This document shows, in pieces, positions 39,854 through 49,012 of a DNA stretch of 64,000 bases. The DNA comes from Methylobacterium cerastii. GTDB taxonomy: Bacteria > Pseudomonadota > Alphaproteobacteria > Rhizobiales > Beijerinckiaceae. The notes under the pieces were generated by a model. That model did no database searches and was not told the origin of the DNA. It saw nothing but the letters and a program-made list of their open reading frames with translations. Where the stretch lies: assembly GCF_022179125.1 (NCBI RefSeq), contig NZ_BPQG01000032.1:62001-126000 (forward strand). Direction: 5' to 3'. The position numbers were made by a program, and so were the translations under genes. Numbering within the stretch: the stretch's first letter is position 1; every line of letters begins with the position of its first letter.

Positions 39854-42800
39854 ATGGTGCTGGAAACCGAATCGGCCCTGGAATCGGCCACTGCGCTGGC
39901 CACGAGCGAGGCGAAATCCGCCCGCACCGACCTCATCGAGGCGGCGGCCTCGGTCGTCGGCGGGCGCGGCGGCCCGGGCGGCTTCGTCCGCGACCTGTTC
40001 GGGCGGGTGCCGCCGGAGGATCTGGCGCCCTACCCGGCCGAGGCGCTGGCCGACCTCGCGATCGCCGCCCGCGACCATCTCGCGATGCCCCGCGCCACCG
40101 GGTCGGCGGCGAACCTGCGCCTCGTCGACGTGGCTTTGCCCGCCCTCGGGCGCACCCGCGAGCTGACCGTCGTCGAGGTCGTCAACGACAACCGGCCCTA
40201 CCTGCTCGATTCGACCCTGGCCGAGCTGACCGAGCAGGGCCTGACGCCCCACCTCGTCGCCCACCCGATCCTCGGCGTCGAGCGGGATGGGGCGGGCGCC
40301 CTGCTCCGCGTCGTCGGCGAGACCACGGCGGACGCCCACGGCGCGCTGCTGCGCGAGAGCTTCATCCACATCCACCTCGACCGGCTCGATGCCGGCGAGG
40401 CGCGCGAACGCCTCGAAGCCGGCCTCGCTCAGGTCTTCCGGGACGTGGCCCTCGTCACGGACGACAACGACGCGATGCTGGCGCGGCTGGCGGAGCTCGC
40501 CGAGGGCTACGGCCGCAACCCCCCGCCCCTGCCGGAGGGCGAGGTCGCCGAGGCGCGGGCCTTCCTCGAATGGCTGCGCGACGGCCACTTCACCCTGCTC
40601 GGCATGCGCGAACACGCGCTGCCCGGCGAGGCCGCCACCGAGGCCGAGAGCCTCGGCATCCTGCGCGATCCCGGCCTCGCGGTGCTGCGCCGCGGCCGGG
40701 CGCTGGTCGACATGACGCCGGAGATCGTGGCCTTCCTCGAAGAGCCGCACGCGCTGATCATCACCAAGTCGAGCCTCAAGGCCCGCGTCCACCGGGCGGC
40801 GCATCTCGACTACGTCGCGGTGAAGCTCTTCTCCACCACCGGCAAGCTCACCGGCGAGGTCCGCATCGTCGGGCTGTTCACCGCGGCCGCCTACACCGCG
40901 CTCGCCCGCGAGGTGCCGTATCTCCGCGGCAAGGTTGCGGCCGTGGTGGAAAAGGCCGGCCTCGACCCGACGAGCCATGCGGGCCGAGCGCTGCTCGCGG
41001 TGCTCGAGACCTACCCGCGCGACGACCTGTTCCAGATCGACGTGGACCGGCTGTTCCGCTTCACCCTCGCCATCGCCAACCTCGCCGACCGGCCGCGCAT
41101 CCGCGTCCTGTCCCGGACCGACCGGTTCGGGCGCTTCGTCTCGCTCCTCGTCTACGTGCCGAAGGACCGCTACGATTCGGTCGTGCGGGCCCGCATCGGC
41201 GCCTACCTGGCGCAGGAGCACGGCGGCCGGCTCTCGGCGACCTATCCCGATCTGCCCGAGGGGCCGCTGGCGCGCATCCACTACGTGGTCGGCTTCTCGG
41301 AGGCCGGCGCGCCGGAGCGCGACCCGTCGGCGCTCGAAGCCGGGATCGCCGCCTTGGTGCGGACCTGGGGCGACGCGCTCCGCGCCGCCCTCGGCGACGC
41401 CATGGGCGGCTCGGAGGCGCGGACGCTGGCCGCCCGCTACGGCGAGGGCTTCTCGGCGGCGTACCGCGAAAACTTCTCCGCCGAGGTCGCCATCGGCGAC
41501 ATCGCCATCCTCGAATCGCTCTCCGAGGAACGACCGCGCGCGGTCGCCATCGACCGCCGCGACACCGACCCGGCGGCGCAGGTGCGCCTCAAGGTGTTCT
41601 CGCGCGGGGCGTCGCTGCCGCTGTCGGACCGGGTGCCCGGCCTGGAGAACCTCGGCTTCCGCGTGATCAACGAGCGGACCTACAGCGTTTCGGCGGTCGG
41701 CGCCGACACCAGGGTCTGGCTGCACGACATGCTGCTGGAGCGCGCCACCGGCGCGGCGATCGAGATCGGCCCGCTCGAGGCGCCGCTGGAGGCGGCGATG
41801 CTCGCCATCGCCGCGGGCCAAGCCGAATCCGACGGCTACAACCGCCTCGTGCTGGAGGCCGGCCTCGCCTGGCGCGACGTGGCTTTGCTGCGGGCGCTCG
41901 GCCGCTACCTGCGCCAGCTCCGCGTGCGCTACGGCCAGGATTACCTCGCCGCGACCCTGAGCCAGCACCCCGGCATCGCCCGCCAGCTCGTCGCTTTGTT
42001 CTACGCCCGCTTCGACCCCGTCACCGAGGGCGACCGCCAAGCGAACGAGGCCGCCGTCCGCGAGGCCATCGAAACGGCGCTCGCCGACGTGACCAGCCTC
42101 GACGAGGACCGCATCCTGCGCCGCTTCGTCAACCTCGTGGAGGCCGCGGTCCGCACCAACTTCTTCCAGACGGCCGCCGACGGGCTCCCGCGCGAGACGA
42201 TCGCCTTCAAGTTCGCCTGCGCCAAGGTGTCCGGGATGCCGCTGCCGCGGCCGTTCTTCGAGATCTTCGTCTACGCGCCCCGCGTCGAGGGCCTGCATCT
42301 GCGCTACGGCTATGTCGCCCGAGGGGGCCTGCGCTGGTCCGACCGGCCGGAGGATTTCCGCACCGAGATCCTGGGGCTGGTGAAGGCCCAGCAGGTGAAG
42401 AACGCGGTGATCGTGCCGGTGGGCGCCAAGGGCGGGTTCTTTCCCAAGCGCCTGCCGCCGGCTTCCGACCGCGCGGCGTGGCTCGCCGAAGGCACCGAGA
42501 GCTACCGCATCTTCATCCGCACGCTGCTCGAACTCACCGACAACTTCGTCAGCGAGGGCATCGCGCCGCCGGCCGACACCGTGCGGCACGATTCCGACGA
42601 CGCCTACCTCGTGGTCGCCGCCGACAAGGGCACGGCGACCTTCTCCGACATCGCCAACGCGCTCTCGCTGGAGCGCGGTCACTGGCTCGGCGACGCCTTC
42701 GCCTCCGGCGGCAGCCAGGGCTACGACCACAAGGGCATGGGCATCACCGCGCGTGGCGCCTGGGAGGCGGTGAAGCGCCACTTCCGCGAGATCGACGTCG

Positions 42801-44704
42801 ACACCCAATCCGATCCGGTGACGGTAGTCGGCGTCGGCGACATGTCGGGCGACGTGTTCGGCAACGGCATGCTGCTCTCGCGCACGCTGAAGCTGATCGC
42901 GGCCTTCGACCACCGCGACGTGTTCCTCGACCCGAACCCCGACATGGCCGGGAGCTTCGCCGAGCGGAAGCGGCTGTTCGACCTCGGCCGGTCGAGCTGG
43001 GCCGACTACGACAAGGGCCTGATCTCGGCCGGCGGCGGCGTGTTCTCGCGCGCGCTGAAGGCGATCCCGCTCTCGGCGGAGATCCAGGCGGCGCTGGGCT
43101 TCGACCGCGCCTCCGCCTCGCCGGCCGAGCTGATGCAGGCGATCCTCAAGGCGCCCGTGGACCTGCTGTGGTTCGGCGGCATCGGCACCTATGTCCGCGC
43201 CACCACCGAGACCGACGAGCAGGCCGGCGACCGGGCCAACGACGCGGTGCGCATCACCGGCCCGGAGATCCGCGCCAAGGCGGTGGGCGAAGGCGCCAAC
43301 CTCGGGCTGACGCAGGCCGGGCGGATCGAGGCGGCGCGTGCCGGCGTGCGGCTCAACACCGACGCGATCGACAACTCGGCCGGCGTCAACACCTCCGACG
43401 TCGAGGTGAACATCAAGATCGCGCTGATGATCCCGGAGCGCGACGGCCGCCTCGACCCGGACGCCCGCAACGCGCTCCTCGTCGCCATGACAGACGAGGT
43501 CGCGCACCTCGTGCTGCGCAACAACGAGCTGCAGACCCTGGCCCTCACCCTCGCCCTGCACCGGGGCCTCGGCGAGACCGGTTTTGCGATGCGCACGATG
43601 CAGGGGCTGGAGGCGGAAGGCCGGCTCGACCGCGCCGTCGAGGTTCTGCCGGACGACGCGACCCTCACCGAGCGCATGCGCCGCGGCGAGGGTCTGACGC
43701 GGCCGGAATACGCGGTGCTGCTGGCCTACGCCAAGCTTTCGCTCTACGACTCGGTGCTGGCGAGCCCGGTGCCCGACGACCCGTACTTCGACCGCGAGTT
43801 GCAGCGCTACTTCCCCAAGGCGCTCCGCGAACGCTTCCCCGACGCTGTGAAGGGACACCGTCTGCGCCGCGAGATCATCGCCACCGCCCTGTCGAACATC
43901 ATCGTCAACCGCGGCGGCATCTCGCTCGTCACCCGGCTGACCGACGAGACCGGGGCGGACGCGGCCACCATCGCGAAGGCCTACGCCGTGACCCGCGACG
44001 CCTTCGGCCTGATGGAGCTGAACGCGGCGATCGACGGGCTCGCCGGGCGCATCGGCGGGCAGGCGCAGGTCGGACTCTACGCCGAGGTGCAGGACCTGCT
44101 GGTCGACCGCATCGTCTGGTTCATCCGCAACCTCGACCTGACCGGCGGCATCGCTCCGCTCGTCGCGCGGTACCGCGACGGGATCGGCGCGGTGCTTGCG
44201 GCCCTTCCCGGCGTCCTCGGCGCGGACGCCAACGCCGCGATCGAGCGGCGGCGGGCGGAGCTCGTCGGGCAGGGCATGGACGACGAGCCGGCCCTGCGCC
44301 TCGCCTCGCTCCGCGCGCTGACCTCGGCGCCCGACATCGTCCGCGTCGCAGGCACCAGCGGGCGGCCGGTGGCGGAGATCGCGGCGACGCATTTCGCGCT
44401 GGAGCGGGAGTTTTCCCTGGATGCGCTGGCGGCCGCCGCCCGCGCCGCGCCGGTCTCCGACACCTTCGACCGGGTCGCCCTGGAACGGGCGGTGGCCGGC
44501 ATCTCGAGCGCCCACCGCCAGCTCACGTCGGAGGTCGTGGACGACATCGGCCCTGGGCCGGAGGCGGTCGCCGCCTGGGGCAAGGCGCGCGGTCCGGCGC
44601 TGGCGCGTATCCGCGGGGCGGTCGACGCCATCGCGGCCTCGGGGCTGACGGTCTCGAAGGCCACCGTCGCCGCGAGCCTGCTCGGCGATCTCGCGCGACG
44701 CTGA
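39854..44704 (+). CDS. NAD-specific glutamate dehydrogenase, large (180-kDa) type
   Basis: A 1,616-residue protein of the very large bacterial NAD-GDH family. It has a long N-terminal regulatory region (ACT-like segments, for example VVEVVNDNRPYLLDSTLAEL). The catalytic core contains KNAVIVPVGAKGGFFPKRLP with the catalytic Lys, VVAADKGTATFSDIANAL, VGVGDMSGDVFGNGMLLS and the NAD-binding WFGGIGTYV. The C-terminal part is helical. It converts glutamate to 2-oxoglutarate and ammonia, a catabolic role. ATG 39854 is chosen for its GGGAGG site; starts at 39764 or 39791 are possible. Antisense frames over this gene are shadows. Confidence 0.93.
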   Translation: MVLETESALESATALATSEAKSARTDLIEAAASVVGGRGGPGGFVRDLFGRVPPEDLAPYPAEALADLAIAARDHLAMPRATGSAANLRLVDVALPALGRTRELTVVEVVNDNRPYLLDSTLAELTEQGLTPHLVAHPILGVERDGAGALLRVVGETTADAHGALLRESFIHIHLDRLDAGEARERLEAGLAQVFRDVALVTDDNDAMLARLAELAEGYGRNPPPLPEGEVAEARAFLEWLRDGHFTLLGMREHALPGEAATEAESLGILRDPGLAVLRRGRALVDMTPEIVAFLEEPHALIITKSSLKARVHRAAHLDYVAVKLFSTTGKLTGEVRIVGLFTAAAYTALAREVPYLRGKVAAVVEKAGLDPTSHAGRALLAVLETYPRDDLFQIDVDRLFRFTLAIANLADRPRIRVLSRTDRFGRFVSLLVYVPKDRYDSVVRARIGAYLAQEHGGRLSATYPDLPEGPLARIHYVVGFSEAGAPERDPSALEAGIAALVRTWGDALRAALGDAMGGSEARTLAARYGEGFSAAYRENFSAEVAIGDIAILESLSEERPRAVAIDRRDTDPAAQVRLKVFSRGASLPLSDRVPGLENLGFRVINERTYSVSAVGADTRVWLHDMLLERATGAAIEIGPLEAPLEAAMLAIAAGQAESDGYNRLVLEAGLAWRDVALLRALGRYLRQLRVRYGQDYLAATLSQHPGIARQLVALFYARFDPVTEGDRQANEAAVREAIETALADVTSLDEDRILRRFVNLVEAAVRTNFFQTAADGLPRETIAFKFACAKVSGMPLPRPFFEIFVYAPRVEGLHLRYGYVARGGLRWSDRPEDFRTEILGLVKAQQVKNAVIVPVGAKGGFFPKRLPPASDRAAWLAEGTESYRIFIRTLLELTDNFVSEGIAPPADTVRHDSDDAYLVVAADKGTATFSDIANALSLERGHWLGDAFASGGSQGYDHKGMGITARGAWEAVKRHFREIDVDTQSDPVTVVGVGDMSGDVFGNGMLLSRTLKLIAAFDHRDVFLDPNPDMAGSFAERKRLFDLGRSSWADYDKGLISAGGGVFSRALKAIPLSAEIQAALGFDRASASPAELMQAILKAPVDLLWFGGIGTYVRATTETDEQAGDRANDAVRITGPEIRAKAVGEGANLGLTQAGRIEAARAGVRLNTDAIDNSAGVNTSDVEVNIKIALMIPERDGRLDPDARNALLVAMTDEVAHLVLRNNELQTLALTLALHRGLGETGFAMRTMQGLEAEGRLDRAVEVLPDDATLTERMRRGEGLTRPEYAVLLAYAKLSLYDSVLASPVPDDPYFDRELQRYFPKALRERFPDAVKGHRLRREIIATALSNIIVNRGGISLVTRLTDETGADAATIAKAYAVTRDAFGLMELNAAIDGLAGRIGGQAQVGLYAEVQDLLVDRIVWFIRNLDLTGGIAPLVARYRDGIGAVLAALPGVLGADANAAIERRRAELVGQGMDDEPALRLASLRALTSAPDIVRVAGTSGRPVAEIAATHFALEREFSLDALAAAARAAPVSDTFDRVALERAVAGISSAHRQLTSEVVDDIGPGPEAVAAWGKARGPALARIRGAVDAIAASGLTVSKATVAASLLGDLARR

Positions 44705-44724
44705 TCGGCCCGGTCGCAGACACG

Positions 44725-44763
44725 AAAAAGCCGGCCCGGCGCTTGAGCGGGACCGGCTTTTTA
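44725..44763. terminator. Intrinsic terminator after NAD-glutamate dehydrogenase
   Basis: AAAAAGCCGG...CCGGCTTTTT hairpin with an inner C/G-rich pairing, ending in a T run on the plus strand and a T run on the minus strand. It can stop transcription from both the dehydrogenase and the small minus-strand gene at 44790-44891. Confidence 0.88.
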
Positions 44764-44789
44764 AGGGCCGACGGGTTGTGCGCGTAGGC

Positions 44790-44891
44790 TCAGAACGGGC
44801 CCATCCGCATGTCGAGCATGCGCTGGTTGTGCTCGAGCCAGAGGCGCAGCATCTGCGAGAACAGGCCGGGCTTCGGTGCAGGCTGGGTCAT
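44790..44891 (-). CDS. 33-residue mini-protein
   Basis: A very short gene: MTQPAPKPGLFSQMLRLW, then an amphipathic helix (LEHNQRMLDMRM) ending GPF. A CGGAG ribosome binding site lies 8 nt before ATG 44891, and the bidirectional terminator follows 27 nt after the stop. It has no relatives I can name. The Met/Leu/Arg-rich helix suggests a membrane-surface or protein-binding peptide. Confidence 0.55.
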   Translation of the reverse strand: MTQPAPKPGLFSQMLRLWLEHNQRMLDMRMGPF

Positions 44892-45094
44892 GGTTCGCAC
44901 TCCGTAGGTGTGACGGTCGTAGGCGCCGTCCGTTCGCCCGGAAGATGCGCGTCATGGTGCATCGCAACAATGGCGTCCGTCGCACGTAACGGATGCGTCG
45001 ATCGCATGGCAAGCGCTAAAAATTAACGATTTTGCGCCGGGGCATGCGAAAATTGCAGTATCTTGCAGCTCGGCTGCGAGCGTCGTTCTTCATG

Positions 45095-46270
45095 TCAGCC
45101 GGGATGGATCGGCGCCGGCAGCACCGACCGCGTCGGGCCCGACATCGCCGACAGCGCGAGGCCGAGCCCCAACGTCGACACCGCCGCCGCGATCAACGGC
45201 AGCTGCGCGTATCCGACGCCCGCGGTGAGTGCGACCCCGCCGAGCCAGGCGCCGGTGGCGTTGCCGAGGTTGAACGCGCCCTGGTTGAGCGTCGAGGCGA
45301 GGTTCGGCGCGTCGCTGGCGGCCTCCACCACCCAGATCTGCAGCGGCGAGACCAGGGCGAAGGCGAGCCCGCTCCACACCACCAGCGCCGCGAGCATCGC
45401 GAACTCGAAGCGGGCGACGCCGACCAGCAGCGTCAGCACGGCGATGAGGCCGAGGAAGCTTCCGATCACCGTGGCGGTGAGATTCCCGTCGGCGAGCCGT
45501 CCGCCGATCAGGTTGCCGGCGGTCAGCCCGATGCCGGCGACGAACAAGGCGCCGGTGACGCCGCGGGCGCTGAGTCCGGTCACCCCCATCAGCAACGGCG
45601 TGATGTAGGTGAAAACCGTGAAGAAGCTCACAGAGGACAAGGTCGAGACCAGCATCGGCCGAAGCACGGGCCAGCGCCCGAGCGCCCGGAACTCTCCCGC
45701 CAGCCCGCCGCGCGAGCCGGGGAGCCCGGCCGGCACGAACAGCTGGATCGCGAAGCCCGCCGCGACGCCGATCGCCACCACCGCCCAGAAGGTCGCGCGC
45801 CAGCCCGCCGCCTGGCCCAGCGCGGTGCCGAGCGGCACGCCGAGCACGTTGGCGAGCGTCAGCCCAGCGAACATCAGCGACACCGCCTGCGTCCGCTTCT
45901 CCCGCGGCACCAGGTCCCGCGCCACGATCGCGCCGATGCCGAAGAAGGCGCCGTGGGCGAAGGCGGTGGCGATGCGCGCGAGCATCAAGGTGGCGTAGGT
46001 CGGCGCGACGGCGCAGGCGACGTTGCCCATGAGGAACACCGCCATCAGGGCGAGCAGGGCGGTCTTGCGCGGCAGGCCCGCGGTGGCGATCGCCACGAGC
46101 GGCGCGCCGACCACCACGCCCATCGCGTAGCCGGAGACGAGGTAGCCGGCCTGCGGGATCGTGACGGAAAAGCTCTGCGCCACCTCCGGCAGCAAGCCCA
46201 TGATCACGAATTCCGTGGTGCCGATGCCGAAGGAGGCGACGGCGAGGGCGAGGATCGGCAGCGAGGCCAT
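45095..46270 (-). CDS. MFS drug/sugar efflux transporter (AraJ/DHA1-like)
   Basis: A 391-residue protein with 12 predicted helices. It begins PILALAVASFGIGTTEFVIM, the hallmark of the AraJ/YdhP DHA1 branch, followed by GLLPEVAQSFSVTIPQAGYL and RIATAFAHGAFFGIGA. These transporters export sugars, arabinose-like compounds or drugs by proton antiport. ATG 46270 (GGAG 8 nt upstream) is used; longer frames upstream are not conserved. No regulator lies beside it. Confidence 0.9.
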   Translation of the reverse strand: MASLPILALAVASFGIGTTEFVIMGLLPEVAQSFSVTIPQAGYLVSGYAMGVVVGAPLVAIATAGLPRKTALLALMAVFLMGNVACAVAPTYATLMLARIATAFAHGAFFGIGAIVARDLVPREKRTQAVSLMFAGLTLANVLGVPLGTALGQAAGWRATFWAVVAIGVAAGFAIQLFVPAGLPGSRGGLAGEFRALGRWPVLRPMLVSTLSSVSFFTVFTYITPLLMGVTGLSARGVTGALFVAGIGLTAGNLIGGRLADGNLTATVIGSFLGLIAVLTLLVGVARFEFAMLAALVVWSGLAFALVSPLQIWVVEAASDAPNLASTLNQGAFNLGNATGAWLGGVALTAGVGYAQLPLIAAAVSTLGLGLALSAMSGPTRSVLPAPIHPG

Positions 46271-46557
46271 TCGGAGGCTCCGTTGGCACGGGACCGGGGC
46301 GCGGGGGCCCGTCCCTCTTTGTGCGGTGCGGTATGCCCTCAACATGGCGGATCGCCCGCGGTTGCGAACCGTCGGTGATCGGGACGCAGCCCTGTCCCAC
46401 GGACGGGGCTGCCAGGGGCGGCGTCGATCGGGCCGGGATAACTGCCCGGGTGCGTACACTGCCACCCCGTCGTCGTGCAGGCTGCTGATTACAGTCCTAG
46501 GCGCAACGCGCGGCGACCGGCCGTCGCGATCCTCAGAATTCGATTGGAGACGACGTG

Positions 46558-47031
46558 ATGAAGGCTCTTATCCTGGCAGGCGCGACGCTGGCCGCCGCCG
46601 TGGTCGCGGTTCCCGCAAGCGTCGAGGCCCGCCCGTATGGCGGTGGCTGGGGCGGCCATGGCGGGTTCCGCAGCGTCGGCTTCGCCGGCTCGCGTGGCGG
46701 CTACGGTGGGTATCATGGCGGCTACGGTGGATACCGGGGCGGCTATGCCGGCAATCGTGGCGGATACGGCTACCGCGGCGGCTACGGCCGGGGCGTCGGC
46801 TACGGCATCGCCGGCGCCGGGATCGGCCTGGGCCTCGGGCTCGCGGCCGGCGCCCTGTCGGGTGGCTTCGGCGGCTACGATGACGGCAGCAGCTACGGCG
46901 GCGGGTATGGCGGCTACGGCTACGCCCCCGCCTACGGCGCGAGCTACGCACCCGTCTACAACGGGAGCTACGGCGGCTACGCGCCGGCTGCCTACGGCTA
47001 TGGCAGCGGTTGCACCTGCTCGGGCTACTGA
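46558..47031 (+). CDS. Gly/Tyr-rich secreted repeat protein
   Basis: A 157-residue protein with a signal peptide ([20 protein letters not shown], cleavage near VEA) and a mature part made of GGYGGY-like repeats with Arg and His. A Gly/Leu/Ala-rich hydrophobic stretch ([20 protein letters not shown]) splits the repeats. The C-terminus ends with GSGCTCSGY. Similar proteins in Methylobacterium are of unknown function; surface or cell-envelope structure is plausible. GGAG is 8 nt before ATG 46558; a GTG lies one codon earlier. Confidence 0.8.
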   Translation: MKALILAGATLAAAVVAVPASVEARPYGGGWGGHGGFRSVGFAGSRGGYGGYHGGYGGYRGGYAGNRGGYGYRGGYGRGVGYGIAGAGIGLGLGLAAGALSGGFGGYDDGSSYGGGYGGYGYAPAYGASYAPVYNGSYGGYAPAAYGYGSGCTCSGY

Positions 47032-47051
47032 GCCGAACGGCTGAGCCGCGC

Positions 47052-47080
47052 GGCGGCGGGCGATTCGGGCACCCGCCGCC
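47052..47080. terminator. Weak hairpin between convergent genes
   Basis: Stem GGCGGCGGG / CCCGCCGCC with an 11-nt loop, without a T run. It lies between the Gly/Tyr-rich gene and the dGTPase-like gene and may end either transcript. Confidence 0.35.
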
Positions 47081-47104
47081 CAGGTATCTCAAGTACAACC
47101 CGCC

Positions 47105-48352
47105 TCACGGCTCGGTCAGCGGCAGGCCGCGGCTCGGCGGGCTCCAATGCAGGTCCGGCGTCGCGGCATAGAGCCGGCGGTGGGCGAGCACGGCGTAGGT
47201 GTCGGTCATGCCGGCGATGTAGTCGGCGATCCGGCGCGCGATCCGGCCCGGCGGCGCCCCATCGAGCCCCGCGCTCCATTCCTCGGGCATCCGCGTCGGG
47301 TCGGCGGAGAACGCCGCGAACAGGTCCGCGACGATGGCGTTGGCCTTCTCGCGCACCGCCATCACCTCGGGATGCCGGTACATCCGCGCGTAGAGGAAGC
47401 GCTTGATGTCGGCGTCAGCGGCCGCGATCGCGGCCGAGAACGCGATCACCGGGGCGTCGGCCGCGCGGATGTCGGCGACGCTTGCCGGGGCCAGACGATC
47501 CAGCCGCCGCCGGCTCTCCGTGATCACGTCCTCGACGAACCGGGTGATCACCCGCCGCGCGAGTTCGTGGATGGTGCGCGACGCCTCCAGGCCGGGGTGC
47601 AGGGCGGCGATCTCGTCGAGCAAGCCGCGCAGGAACGGCACCTCGCCGAGGTCGGCGAGGTCGAACAGCCCGGCGCGCAGGCCGTCGTCGAGGTCGTGGC
47701 TGTCGTAGGCGATGTCGTCGGCGAGCGCCGCCGCCTGCGCCTCCGGGCCGGCGTGGCGGGCGAGCTCCAGCGGATGCAGGGCATCGTATTCGAGGATCGC
47801 TGCCGGGATGCCTTCGCAGGCGTAGCGCGGAGTCGGGCGCCCGTCCGGGCCGAGCAGCGGGCCGTTGTGCTTGACCAGGCCCTCCAAGGTCTCCCAGGCG
47901 AGATTCAGCCCGTCGAAGCCGGCGTAGCGCCGCTCCAGCCGGGTCACGATCCGCAGGGCCTGCGCGTTGTGGTCGAAGCCGCCATGGGACGCCATGCAGG
48001 CGTCGAGCGCGTCCTCGCCGGTATGGCCGAAGCAGGTATGGCCGAGGTCGTGGGACAGCGCCAACGCCTCCGCCAGGTCCTCGTCGAGGCCGAGCGCGCG
48101 GGCGAGCGCGCGGGCGATCTGGCTGACCTCCAGGGTATGGGTCAGCCGGGTGCGGTAATGGTCGCCCTCGTGGTGCACGAAGACCTGGGTCTTGTGCTTC
48201 AGCCGGCGGAACGCGGTGGAATGCACCACGCGGTCGCGGTCGCGCTGGAAGTCGCTACGCGTCGGCGAGGCCGGCTCTGGGATCAGCCGCCCCCGGGTCG
48301 CGCCCGGGTCGGTGGCGTAGGGCGCGCGCCAGCGCTCACCGTTGGCGCGCAC
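47105..48352 (-). CDS. dgt: dGTP triphosphohydrolase-like HD protein
   Basis: A 415-residue HD-domain phosphohydrolase of the dGTPase-like family: [40 protein letters not shown] and [20 protein letters not shown] contain the HD metal ligands (His, His-Asp, Asp). Such enzymes cleave deoxynucleoside triphosphates. The start is uncertain: a GTG at 48352 just before [15 protein letters not shown] is preferred, since the family begins near WRAPYA; the frame is open to an ATG at 48415. It is divergent from erpA. Confidence 0.88.
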   Translation of the reverse strand: MRANGERWRAPYATDPGATRGRLIPEPASPTRSDFQRDRDRVVHSTAFRRLKHKTQVFVHHEGDHYRTRLTHTLEVSQIARALARALGLDEDLAEALALSHDLGHTCFGHTGEDALDACMASHGGFDHNAQALRIVTRLERRYAGFDGLNLAWETLEGLVKHNGPLLGPDGRPTPRYACEGIPAAILEYDALHPLELARHAGPEAQAAALADDIAYDSHDLDDGLRAGLFDLADLGEVPFLRGLLDEIAALHPGLEASRTIHELARRVITRFVEDVITESRRRLDRLAPASVADIRAADAPVIAFSAAIAAADADIKRFLYARMYRHPEVMAVREKANAIVADLFAAFSADPTRMPEEWSAGLDGAPPGRIARRIADYIAGMTDTYAVLAHRRLYAATPDLHWSPPSRGLPLTEP

Positions 48353-48504
48353 GGGTCCCGCCCATCTGTTCGCGATGTCCTGCCCGCATGGTCCCCTCGC
48401 GGTTCGGCGACGCACGCGTTGCGGCGCGCCGTCCTACCTCATATCTTGGTTCGATCACGCGGCAGGCAATCGCCCGCCGCGCCCAGACCCCGACGACAGC
48501 GCCG

Positions 48505-48843
48505 ATGGCTTCCCAGATGGCCGAGATCACCCTGACCCCCCGCGCCGCCAAGCGCATCAACGAGATCATGGTCGCCGAGCCGCCGGGCGCGGCGCTCCGC
48601 GTCAGCGTGAACGGCGGCGGCTGCTCGGGCTTCTCCTACGCCTTCGACATCACCCGCGAACAGGCGGCGCAGGACGTCGCCATCGAGCGCGACGGCGCCA
48701 CCGTGATCGTCGACCCGGTCTCGCTCGAGTACATGGCCGGCTCGACCATCGATTTCGTCAACGACCTGATCGGCCAATCCTTCAAGATCGAGAACCCGCA
48801 GGCCACCTCGTCCTGCGGTTGCGGCACCTCGTTCTCGCTCTGA
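48505..48843 (+). CDS. erpA: A-type iron-sulfur carrier ErpA/IscA family
   Basis: A 112-residue protein with the HesB/IscA fold: ITLTPRAAKRINEIM, LRVSVNGGGCSGFSYAFDI with the first Cys, and the C-terminal SCGCGTSFSL with two more Cys. The three Cys bind an Fe-S cluster for delivery to apoproteins. ATG 48505 precedes a second ATG four codons later; either is possible. It is divergent from the dGTPase-like gene, an arrangement often seen in alphaproteobacteria. Confidence 0.93.
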   Translation: MASQMAEITLTPRAAKRINEIMVAEPPGAALRVSVNGGGCSGFSYAFDITREQAAQDVAIERDGATVIVDPVSLEYMAGSTIDFVNDLIGQSFKIENPQATSSCGCGTSFSL

Positions 48844-49012
48844 CCCCACCCGACCTCCCAACGCCGGCACCGTTGTGCCGGGACGAAAGGTGCGGGCCGG
48901 CGAGGCTTGCGACAGGGTTTGCGACGTGGCGCACCGATTGCCTCGCGCGCCGAAATGCGGGACGACGGCGCCGTCTTCTCGGTCTGGCAATCCCGGCAGC
49001 GGTCCGCACACG

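Noticed and set aside
39733-44787. Very long open frames overlapping the glutamate dehydrogenase gene (a 1,684-codon frame on the plus strand and a 1,570-codon frame on the minus strand).
   Set aside because: They are composition shadows of the real frame: Arg/Gly/Pro/His-rich, without motifs, while the true frame has all NAD-GDH signatures.
46623-46980. The Gly/Tyr repeats were considered as a DNA repeat array.
   Set aside because: The periodicity follows codons of a secreted low-complexity protein with a clean signal peptide and ribosome binding site, so it is treated as coding.
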